From positions 1 through 16,268 of the forward strand of contig JACVTC010000597.1 of the NCBI GenBank assembly GCA_016946835.1: a stretch of DNA of 16,268 nucleotides. Direction: 5' to 3'. Positions 7,191 to 15,382 of the stretch are shown here, piece by piece. The DNA is from Neocallimastix lanati (nom. inval.) (Eukaryota; Neocallimastigomycota; Neocallimastigomycetes; Neocallimastigales; Neocallimastigaceae). The notes beneath the pieces are model-generated. The model did not search any database. It was given only the letters and a program-made list of their open reading frames with translations, and had not been told where the DNA came from. The stretch's first letter is position 1. Each line of letters opens with the position of its first letter. Position numbers and translations under genes: made by a program.

Positions 7191-8549
7191 ACTGATAATA
7201 TGACAGGGATTAACAATCAGTCCGTACTCAAACGTCCTTTAAGTCCTGAAACTTTCTTTAATATTACTAATGATATCTCTCGGCCTAAATATGATGTTTC
7301 CAATAATGAAAAAATGGTTTTTACAATTTACTCTGATACACCTAATAGTTTTAATGAAGCTATTAATTGTCCTAATAAAAATTACTGGTATAAAGCTATA
7401 CAAGATGAACTTAATAATTTATACAATAATAATGTTATGTCCATCGTTAATTACATTCCTAAAAACAAAAATCTTATTTCGACAAAATGGGTTTTTGCTA
7501 CCAAAAAAGACTCTAATAATAATATTGTTAGATTTAAAGCTCGCCTAGTTGCTAGAGGTTTTAAACAACGTAGAGGTATTGATTATGAACTTACTTATTC
7601 TCCTACCTTAAACATTGATGGATTAAAGCTTATTATCGCTTTAGCAGCTAAGTTTAATTGGAATATCTACCAATTAGATATTAAAGCTGCGTATCTCAAC
7701 GCTCCATTAGATACTGATATTTACACTACTATTCCACTAGGTGATACTAACTTTGGGCGGGGATTCTGGAAACTCAATAAAGCACTATACGGATTAAAAC
7801 AATCCGGTAGGCAATGGAACCAAACGATTACAAAATTTTTAAATAAAAATGGATTTAAACAAATAAAATCTGAAAAGTGTATATTTAAATATTCAAAGAA
7901 TAATAAAACCAAATGCATCATAGGTTTATATGTAGACGATATGATCATAACTGGTGAAGACAAAGAAATACAAAATATAATTACAAAAATTAAAGAAAAA
8001 TTTAAAATATCAAATTGTGGACCAGCCGAATTCATACTTGGCATAAAAATTGAAAAACAAAAGAATAAATATATTATATCACAAAATAGTTTTATAAATA
8101 ATATATTAGACAAATTTAATATAAAAGAAATGAGAAAAAGAAAAACACCATGCACAGGAGACAACACTATCTCTGAAAATAATAAACCTTTCAATAAAAC
8201 AATCTACAAGAGTGCTATAGGTTCCTTAATATATCTATCAAAATGCACAAGGCCAGATATCGCATTCTCCGTGAACAAGGCTGCCAGAAAATCAGAAAAA
8301 CCCACAATATCAGACTGGAATAAAATAACAAATATTTTCAGATATATAAATAGTACTAAAGATTATAAAATTGTATATGATGGACAAGGGGAAATAATAG
8401 CATACACTGATGCCGATTTTGGAGGTGATCTAAATGACAGGAAATCTACGTCTGGTGGAATAATACTTATGGGAAACAGTCCCATATGCTGGATTTCTAA
8501 AAAAACAAACATGTGTAGCTACGTCTACAGCAGAAGCAGAATACATTAG
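6489..8549 (+). CDS. Copy B: linker, reverse transcriptase and N-terminal part of RNase H
   Basis: This open frame of 686 codons overlaps the first by 38 bases and lies +1 relative to it. It is most likely reached from the upstream frame, since the nominal ATG at 6489 has no support as a true start. Residues up to about 235 continue the Asn-rich linker. The RT (copia RVT_2 type) covers about 315-555, with the first catalytic Asp at 397 in DIKAAYLNA and YVDD at 481-484. RNase H starts near 635 with TDAD (D641 the likely first catalytic Asp). The frame is cut at TAG 8547-8549 because the A7 run at 8499-8505 carries one base more than continuous reading allows, so the remaining RNase H acidic residues are in another frame. 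The same stop occurs in copies A and C. Confidence 0.92.
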   Translation: MIFLNLKMKKNFNNKNYSKNEENFNLQPLDNGKIIKSYNLNSDPIMTKNNNIMNNNSTKLKSFNTSRESTTFINKDNKLHKINDNSNKSMKLKNFSKINQKFINKIFFQNVNNKNIINDNNKINTSVTNDTFDKTFKLSLNKSLYNEDSVTKNIKDDNFNNNIIATNENLLDNVVDDNLSINNYNCSNLDENDVIPIGDKTPQDSYSINHDLGSDTNYINNNIISIISDQDVNMTDNMTGINNQSVLKRPLSPETFFNITNDISRPKYDVSNNEKMVFTIYSDTPNSFNEAINCPNKNYWYKAIQDELNNLYNNNVMSIVNYIPKNKNLISTKWVFATKKDSNNNIVRFKARLVARGFKQRRGIDYELTYSPTLNIDGLKLIIALAAKFNWNIYQLDIKAAYLNAPLDTDIYTTIPLGDTNFGRGFWKLNKALYGLKQSGRQWNQTITKFLNKNGFKQIKSEKCIFKYSKNNKTKCIIGLYVDDMIITGEDKEIQNIITKIKEKFKISNCGPAEFILGIKIEKQKNKYIISQNSFINNILDKFNIKEMRKRKTPCTGDNTISENNKPFNKTIYKSAIGSLIYLSKCTRPDIAFSVNKAARKSEKPTISDWNKITNIFRYINSTKDYKIVYDGQGEIIAYTDADFGGDLNDRKSTSGGIILMGNSPICWISKKTNMCSYVYSRSRIH
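6511..6527 (+). other. Frame break between integrase and RT, conserved in three copies (candidate +1 site)
   Basis: An A8 run (6513-6520) is followed by TTTTAAT. The upstream frame reads AAA TTT TAA and stops at 6524-6526. A one-base forward slip of TTT onto the next TTT of TTTT would continue as AAT AAT in the RT frame. The same bases occur in copy A (A8 at 321-328) and copy C (A8 at 12713-12720). A sense codon able to re-pair, next to a stop codon, is a known setting for +1 recoding. Loss of one A during transcription would also join the frames. Inherited damage and systematic homopolymer error are the alternatives. Confidence 0.5.
8499..8506 (+). other. Frame break inside RNase H, conserved in three copies
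   Basis: An A7 run precedes CAA. In the upstream frame it reads AAA AAA ACA and leads to a stop 39 bases after the run. With one A fewer it reads AAA AAA CAA, and RNase H continues with the family-typical SKKQ...VATSTAEAEY. Copies A (2306-2312) and C (14688-14694) have the same seven A. It needs a +1 movement, in the same direction as the break at 6511-6527. Confidence 0.55.
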
Positions 8550-8888
8550 CACATCCGAAAATATTAAAAAATTCTATGGATCAGAAATATTTTAAAAGAA
8601 TTAATAAATTATAATAAAACAATTACCATTTTCACAGATAATTTAGCAAGTAAAATAACTATTGAAAATGGTGAAATCAATACAAAGTTAAAACACATAG
8701 ATATTAGATTTCATTTTAATAGAGATAATATAGTAAAAAGGAAAGTAAAATTAGAATACAAAGATACAAAAGAAATGTTAGCTGACGCTCTCACTAAAGA
8801 TGTTAATGGTACAAAAATGAGTATATTTGCAAATAAGATTTTTAATATTAAAAAATCTAATTTGAGGGGGAGTGTTAACGTATGTTAA
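8506..8888 (+). pseudogene. Copy B: C-terminal part of RNase H, shifted and broken
   Basis: This is the continuation of RNase H after the shared A7 break. It opens with QTCVATSTAEAEY. Copy B has six A at 8566-8571 where A and C have seven, so the frame changes again and meets TAA at 8593-8595. The rest of the domain (TDN, LADALTK) reads in a further frame to TAA 8886-8888 inside LTR2. The loss is private to copy B and could be a consensus error. If it is real, copy B lacks a complete RNase H. Confidence 0.82.
8864..8872 (+). other. Polypurine tract of copy B
   Basis: The same GAGGGGGAG sequence lies immediately before LTR2. It is the expected plus-strand primer site. Confidence 0.85.
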
Positions 8889-9183
8889 TTTTATTAATAT
8901 AAAGTTATAGTCTAGCTTAAGTTTAATAAAATATTAAATTAAATTATATTAAATATATTGTAATTACAAATTAAAATATAAATTAGTATGTATCTAGAAC
9001 AAGCCACAATTAAATATAAAAACATGTAATTTTATCTGTACTTTAAATCTTTGTTAACCATTTATATAACACTTGCGTTATATATCTAATTATTAATAAA
9101 TAAATATTAAATAATAATAGATTAAGAGTCTCAGTACTCTATAATAAATTACAAAGCTTTAAATTTAAAAATCGATTTTAACA
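8873..9183 (+). repeat. LTR2 (311 bp)
   Basis: This appears identical by eye to LTR1, with the same TGTTAA/TTAACA ends, the purine tract immediately upstream and the Gag ATG 10 bases downstream. It is the 3' LTR of copy B and the 5' LTR of copy C. No gene lies in it apart from the last residues of the pol frame. Confidence 0.95.
9063..9104 (+). promoter_or_regulatory. Putative LTR2 promoter and poly(A) signals
   Basis: This is the same arrangement as in LTR1: TATATAAC at 9063-9070, GTTATATA at 9077-9084, then AATAAA motifs. In this position it could drive copy C and end the transcript of copy B. It is a motif-based assignment only. Confidence 0.35.
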
Positions 9184-9193
9184 AAGTATTAAG

Positions 9194-10345
9194 ATGGCCT
9201 ATCAATTTAACTTAGCTAAGGACCAACGTCTTCGTGGTGTATCCAATTTTGCCACATGGAATTTCCTTATCATGACTGCAGCTAGGAGATATGGAATGGA
9301 AGAATTCATTGAAGAAGATGTTATCTCTCACCTGAAGGATAATAACTATAGACTTAATCCTAATGAAGAATCTAAGACGGTAAAAGCTATCCTGAAGATT
9401 ATTGAGGAATTACAATTAAATCGTGGAGAAAATGTAAACTACAATGAAGTGTTTACTCAAAACCGAAATAGAATCATTGCTAAAGCAGAAGAGAAAGACT
9501 CTCAGTTAATGCTTATGGTGATTCAAAACGTTGAAGAAAAAATATTAAGGGAAGTTAGTAGAATGAAGAAAACATTCACAATTATGGAAAAACTAACTTC
9601 AAAATACGGTGATAAGAATAATGACACTGAATACTGGCTCAAGAAATTGCGAAAACTTAAGGCAAATGACCGCAGCCAAATAATGAAGATGGCTGATAGC
9701 GTAAATGAAATATTCGGTGAAATGGAAGATGCCGGAGTAAATTTGACTGAAAGGGAAAAATTAAAGTACATGTTCAATATTTTACCAAATGACTTTAAAA
9801 ACATTATAGATGTAACTTTAGAAACTACCGCCAGACAATTATATGAAAGTATAAAAGATAGAATTTCAGCTAGATCATATCTAGAAAATTGGGAAAATAC
9901 AATGGATGAACATGATGATCATGATGATCCAATGGATATAGATCTAATTGAAAAACGTTATAAAAATAAAAACTATCATAAAGGAAAAGGTTTTGTTAAG
10001 AAAATAAACAGAAACAATAACAAAACTAACAAAAATTTATATTGTCATATTTGTGAGATAAGAGGACATCTCACAAAAGATTGTAAATACAATATGAAAG
10101 CAAGAGAAAACAAAAAAGAAGGGAGGCAACAATCACTCTACCAGAAAAACCATAAAAATGAAGAAAAAGAATTAAAATCATTTGGTTTAGTGGAAAAAAT
10201 AACTTCTAAATATGAAGAAAGTGACAGCGAAAGAGATGATAATTTTGAAGACATCAGACCATTATGTGAACCACATATTAATGATGCTTTGCTAATTGAA
10301 TCAATAAATGAACCATATAATATAGATAATGATGAAAATCTGTAA
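9194..10345 (+). pseudogene. Copy C: Gag with zinc knuckle, truncated before protease
   Basis: This frame of 383 codons is identical to copy B Gag through residue 381, including the Asp/His-rich patch and the CX2CX4HX4C knuckle at 284-297. One A is missing from a run (four at 10335-10338, five at 4143-4147 in copy B), which gives a premature stop about 20 residues before the protease site. The product, if made, would be a nearly pure Gag with no enzymes. Because the change is one base in an A run, a consensus error cannot be excluded. Confidence 0.88.
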
Positions 10346-12312
10346 ACATAATTGAAAGAAATATAGAAAGTAACGAAACAGTTGAATGGTATTATGATAG
10401 TGGAGCTTACGAACATGTAACTAATGATAAAAACCTTTTGAAAGATTATAAAGAAGATTTTGTACAACTAAGATGTGCAAACAATACTACTTTAGACTTT
10501 GAAGGATATGGTAGTTGTGAATTTACCATAAACAACTACCATATAAAATTAAACAAAGTGTTATATTCAAAAAAGGCACATAAAAACTTGATAAGTGCCA
10601 TCGAATTCGCAAAAATAGGTATAACATCCGTTATTGAGCCAATAAGTCAAGAAAAAGTAAAATTGACTATATCTGACTGTGATAAAAATGTTATCGGAAC
10701 GTTTCTATCAACTGATTTTAATCAATTTAAAATAAACACAAAAAGTATAATAAATAATCAAAATATTTTATCATTAGATGATTTAGGGCAAAACAGTCTA
10801 GAAATATGGCACAGAAGAATGGGCCATCAATATATAAGAAATATTTCTAAACATTTAGAACTACACGAGATCAAGATCCCAAAATGTAAAGAATGTAAAG
10901 TAGTAAAAATGAAGCATTCCCCACATAATGGGAACAATCCTAAATCAAACAAGATACTTGAAGTTATACACTCTGACATTTCGGGGCCATATAACAGTTC
11001 TATTAATGACAAAAAATATTTTATAACTTTCTTGGACGAATATTCGTGGAAAGTTTGGCTCTTCACTTTAAAATCTAAAGCTGAAGCGCCAGACATTATA
11101 ATCGATTTTCTAAAATACCTTAACAATCAATTTGATAATTATAAAGTTAAAATATTTAAAACAGATGGTGGTAAAGAATATAAAAATAAGAAAATAAGAA
11201 GATACTGTAAAGATAATGGAATTGAAAAATCATTCTCTCCACCATATTGTCCAGAAAATAATGGAAAAGCCGAAAGGATAAATCAAACAATAAAAAACAC
11301 AGCTAAAACTTTATTATTTTGGGCAAAATTATCTGAAAATTTCTGGGAATATGCAGTAAGACATGCGGCTTATTTGTATAATATGATTCCTCATGAAGGA
11401 AATAATAATTTAATACCTGATGAAGTCATATCAGGAAAAAGTATTTCTTTAAAACACTTAAGAACTTTTGGATGTAAATGTTATTATATTGATAATATGG
11501 AAAACAAATCCAATTTCACTCCAAAAGCAAAGGAAGGAATATTTCTTGGTTTCAGCAAGAAAAATTACTCATATAGGATTATGGACATAAAAAACAAAAG
11601 AATACACCATGTCAGAGAAGTAGAATGTTTAGAGGAATGTCCAGCAAACTATATATATGAGAAAGAAGGATTTGTGGACCCATATTTCTCTTTTACAAAA
11701 ATTGATAATAATATAGTAAATAATAATAATAATGAAAATAATCATATTATAAATGAAAATATAATTAATAATATAGAAAACATAAATAATGTTCTAAACA
11801 ATGAAAATAATAATTTAAATGAAAACAATAATAATATTGATTTAAATAACATTATTGTAAACGATAATTTAAACAATATGAACATGGATAACGAGGATAA
11901 TAAAATAGAAGCAGAAAATAATTTACATGATAATAACACGAAAATAATTATTAATATTTTAGATAATATGAATAATAATAAAAATATAGATAAAGGTAAA
12001 GAAAATATGGTTTATAATATTAACAACGACGATATAATTAATTTAAACAATAAAAATAACAAAATTAAAACCATAACCTTAGAAAAGGACACAAAAACAA
12101 ATAAACTATTGGATTTTAATAAAACAAATAACACACATAACAATAAACACAATATTACTTTAGAACAAAATAATTTATACGCAAAAAATAATATTAATTC
12201 AAATGTAATTTCTGAAGTAAATAATGAAATTTCAACTAATGTAAAACATAGTAACAATAATATAGTTCGTTTAAATAAAATTATAATAAACAAAATACTA
12301 ACACAGTACTAG
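10339..12312 (+). pseudogene. Copy C: protease and integrase segment, out of frame with Gag
   Basis: This is the continuation of the polyprotein after the break at 10335-10338. It carries the protease DSGA site (Asp codon at 10396), the HHCC zinc site (first His codon at 10810), and the integrase catalytic codons for Asp at 10975, Asp at 11164 and Glu at 11272, all as in copy B. The first ATG in this frame is at 10438, after the protease site, so independent initiation would omit it. The segment enters the Asn-rich linker and is cut at 12310-12312 by a one-A loss at 12277-12280, its last residues being out of frame. Confidence 0.88.
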
Positions 12313-13375
12313 AAAACCAAAATATACTTCAAAAGGTCAATAACAATTCTTTAAATAATAATAATAATGATTTTATATTTACCAATATCCATGTAAACAA
12401 TAAAAATAATTTGAATCATTCATTAAAAAACGTGGTAAATAATTCTTACATTGAAAAAGGTGAATGCAGTTATTCTTATAAAAATAAACATAATTGGGCA
12501 GAAAAAGGAAAAGATGCTGAAAATCCTTCAATTACCCATAAGGAATATAGTAAAAAATCCTGTAAAAATGATATCGTTTTACCGACTCTGATTAATACTG
12601 TTAACTCAAATATAAATGATTCCAAGCCAACCGAAAATTCCCCTGCCAGTACTCCTGTAAAAACGCTTAAAGAAAATATTGATATTTCTAAATTTAAAAA
12701 TGAAAAAAAATTTTAATAATAAAAATTATTCAAAAAATGAAGAAAATTTTAATTTACAACCATTGGATAATGGTAAAATAATTAAATCTTATAATTTAAA
12801 TTCAGACCCAATAATGACGAAGAATAATAATATTATGAATAATAATTCCACTAAATTAAAATCTTTTAATACATCACGTGAATCTACAACATTTATTAAT
12901 AAAGATAATAAGTTACATAAAATTAATGATAACAGTAATAAATCTATGAAACTTAAAAATTTTTCAAAAATTAATCAAAAATTTATTAATAAAATTTTTT
13001 TTCAAAATGTCAATAATAAAAATATAATTAATGATAATAAATAAAATCAATACATCTGTAACAAATGATACTTTGATAAAACATTTAAACTTTCCCTTAA
13101 TAAATCTTTATATAATGAAGATTCTGTCACTAAAAATATTAAAGATGACAATTTTAATAATAATATTATTGCTACTAATGAAAATTTACTAGATAATGTT
13201 GTTGATGATAATCTATCAATTAACAATTATAATTGTTCAAATTTAGATGAAAATGATGTTATTCCTATTGGCGATAAAACTCCCCAGGATTCTTATTCTA
13301 TTAACCATGATTTAGGTTCTGATACTAATTACATTAATAATAATATTATTTCCATTATTTCTGACCAAGATGTAA
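11700..13375 (+). repeat. Asn-rich low-complexity linker DNA in copy C
   Basis: This is the counterpart of the copy B linker, with three private run-length changes (12277-12280, 13039-13041, 13072-13074) besides the shared A8 break at 12713-12720. No domain was recognised. Confidence 0.78.
12279..12716 (+). pseudogene. Copy C: end of the Gag-PR-IN frame (linker)
   Basis: After the one-A loss at 12277-12280 the linker continues in this frame to the TAA at 12714-12716, the same TTT TAA end as in copies A and B. It includes the Gly/Cys/Trp-containing island and no enzyme domain. An ATG at 12411 opens 101 codons, but nothing suggests it is a real start. Confidence 0.82.
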
Positions 13376-13607
13376 ATATGACTGATAATATGACAGGGAT
13401 TAACAATCAGTCCGTACTCAAACGTCCTTTAAGTCCTGAAACTTTCTTTAATATTACTAATGATATCTCTCGGCCTAAATATGATGTTTCCAATAATGAA
13501 AAAATGGTTTTTACAATTTACTCTGATACACCTAATAGTTTTAATGAAGCTATTAATTGTCCTAATAAAAATTACTGGTATAAAGCTATACAAGATGAAC
13601 TTAATAA
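12679..13607 (+). pseudogene. Copy C: linker up to the RT start, broken
   Basis: This is the start of the second long frame, equivalent to B 6489-7417. One extra A at 13039-13041 causes a stop at 13042-13044. One missing T at 13072-13074 brings the original frame back 30 bases later, so the two changes compensate apart from the short stretch between them. The frame is then correct to 13607, where a missing T (two at 13608-13609, three in copy B) moves it again just before the RT. The residues read past 13609 in this frame are spurious. Confidence 0.82.
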
Positions 13608-13609
13608 TT

Positions 13610-14738
13610 ATACAATAATAATGTTATGTCCATCGTTAATTACATTCCTAAAAACAAAAATCTTATTTCGACAAAATGGGTTTTTGCTACCAAAAAAGAC
13701 TCTAATAATAATATTGTTAGATTTAAAGCTCGCCTAGTTGCTAGAGGTTTTAAACAACGTAGAGGTATTGATTATGAACTTACTTATTCTCCTACCTTAA
13801 ACATTGATGGATTAAAGCTTATTATCGCTTTAGCAGCTAAGTTTAATTGGAATATCTACCAATTAGATATTAAAGCTGCGTATCTCAACGCTCCATTAGA
13901 TACTGATATTTACACTACTATTCCACTAGGTGATACTAACTTTGGGCGGGGATTCTGGAAACTCAATAAAGCACTATACGGATTAAAACAATCCGGTAGG
14001 CAATGGAACCAAACGATTACAAAATTTTTAAATAAAAATGGATTTAAACAAATAAAATCTGAAAAGTGTATATTTAAATATTCAAAGAATAATAAAACCA
14101 AATGCATCATAGGTTTATATGTAGACGATATGATCATAACTGGTGAAGACAAAGAAATACAAAATATAATTACAAAAATTAAAGAAAAATTTAAAATATC
14201 AAATTGTGGACCAGCCGAATTCATACTTGGCATAAAAATTGAAAAACAAAAGAATAAATATATTATATCACAAAATAGTTTTATAAATAATATATTAGAC
14301 AAATTTAATATAAAAGAAATGAGAAAAAGAAAAACACCATGCACAGGAGACAACACTATCTCTGAAAATAATAAACCTTTCAATAAAACAATCTACAAGA
14401 GTGCTATAGGTTCCTTAATATATCTATCAAAATGCACAAGGCCAGATATCGCATTCTCCGTGAACAAGGCTGCCAGAAAATCAGAAAAACCCACAATATC
14501 AGACTGGAATAAAATAACAAATATTTTCAGATATATAAATAGTACTAAAGATTATAAAATTGTATATGATGGACAAGGGGAAATAATAGCATACACTGAT
14601 GCCGATTTTGGAGGTGATCTAAATGACAGGAAATCTACGTCTGGTGGAATAATACTTATGGGAAACAGTCCCATATGCTGGATTTCTAAAAAAACAAACA
14701 TGTGTAGCTACGTCTACAGCAGAAGCAGAATACATTAG
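13610..14738 (+). pseudogene. Copy C: reverse transcriptase and N-terminal part of RNase H
   Basis: This frame encodes the complete RT core, with the first ATG at 13626, the catalytic Asp of DIKAAYLNA at 13866-13868 and YVDD at 14118-14129. RNase H begins with TDAD (14595-14606). The protein matches copy B residues 317-686 and stops at 14736-14738 because of the shared A7 break (14688-14694). It is separated from the linker frame by a one-T loss at 13608-13609. The RT core itself has no internal defect. Confidence 0.9.
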
Positions 14739-15078
14739 CACATCCGAAAATATTAAAAAAATTCTATGGATCAGAAATATTTTAAAAGAATTAATAAATT
14801 ATAATAAAACAATTACCATTTTCACAGATAATTTAGCAAGTAAAATAACTATTGAAAATGGTGAAATCAATACAAAGTTAAAACACATAGATATTAGATT
14901 TCATTTTAATAGAGATAATATAGTAAAAAGGAAAGTAAAATTAGAATACAAAGATACAAAAGAAATGTTAGCTGACGCTCTCACTAAAGATGTTAATGGT
15001 ACAAAAATGAGTATATTTGCAAATAAGATTTTTAATATTAAAAAATCTAATTTGAGGGGGAGTGTTAACGTATGTTAA
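14695..15078 (+). pseudogene. Copy C: C-terminal part of RNase H, in a shifted frame
   Basis: These 127 residues continue RNase H after the A7 run. They include QTCVATSTAEAEY, TDN and LADALTK motifs and are the same as in copy A. The A run at 14755-14761 has seven bases, so unlike copy B there is no further break. The frame passes through the polypurine tract and stops at TAA 15076-15078 inside LTR3. It has no start of its own. Confidence 0.85.
15054..15062 (+). other. Polypurine tract of copy C
   Basis: The same GAGGGGGAG sequence lies immediately before LTR3. It is the expected plus-strand primer site. Confidence 0.85.
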
Positions 15079-15372
15079 TTTTATTAATATAAAGTTATAG
15101 TCTAGCTTAAGTTTAATAAAATATTAAATTAAATTATATTAAATATATTGTAATTACAAATTAAAATATAAATTAGTATGTATCTAGAACAAGCCACAAT
15201 TAAATATAAAACATGTAATTTTATCTGTACTTTAAATCTTTGTTAACCATTTATATAACACTTGCGTTATATATCTAATTATTAATAAATAAATATTAAA
15301 TAATAATAGATTAAGAGTCTCAGTACTCTATAATAAATTACAAAGCTTTAAATTTAAAAATCGATTTTAACA
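15063..15372 (+). repeat. LTR3 (310 bp)
   Basis: This is the same LTR with one A missing from a run (four A at 15208-15211, five in LTR1 and LTR2). Ends and flanks are unchanged. It is the 3' LTR of copy C and the 5' LTR of copy D. Confidence 0.95.
15252..15293 (+). promoter_or_regulatory. Putative LTR3 promoter and poly(A) signals
   Basis: TATATAAC at 15252-15259 and GTTATATA at 15266-15273 are followed by AATAAA motifs, as in LTR1 and LTR2. It would drive copy D and end the transcript of copy C. It is a motif-based assignment only. Confidence 0.35.
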
Positions 15373-15382
15373 AAGTATTAAG

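Larger units (their letters stand above)
2681..9183 (+). mobile_element. Ty1/copia LTR retrotransposon, copy B (complete, LTR to LTR)
   Basis: This is a complete element of 6503 bp bounded by LTR1 and LTR2, which appear identical to each other (311 bp each). The order Gag, CCHC zinc knuckle, DSG protease, HHCC and DDE integrase, YVDD reverse transcriptase, RNase H is the copia order; Ty3/gypsy elements carry integrase after RNase H. It is the most intact copy. It has the two frame breaks shared with A and C, plus one private one-base loss in an A run at 8566-8571. Both LTRs also serve the neighbouring copies. Confidence 0.95.
8873..15372 (+). mobile_element. Ty1/copia LTR retrotransposon, copy C (complete length, several frame breaks)
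   Basis: This is a full-length element bounded by LTR2 and LTR3, with the same domain order as copy B. It carries five private one-base changes in the internal region (10335-10338, 12277-12280, 13039-13041, 13072-13074, 13608-13609) on top of the two breaks shared by all copies. A further one-base loss lies in LTR3 (15208-15211). Its polyprotein is therefore split into many open pieces, while the protein sequence inside each piece matches copy B. Confidence 0.94.

Noticed and set aside
3002-8888. Ty3/gypsy element or an endogenous virus with an envelope gene
   Set aside because: Integrase precedes RT, the RT and RNase H motifs are copia-like, and no frame for an envelope protein lies between RNase H and the LTR.
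13609-13737. Tail of a + strand open frame from 13378 that looks like a novel protein end
   Set aside because: It is the out-of-frame reading of the RT start after a one-T loss at 13608-13609. The real RT continues in the frame beginning around 13610.
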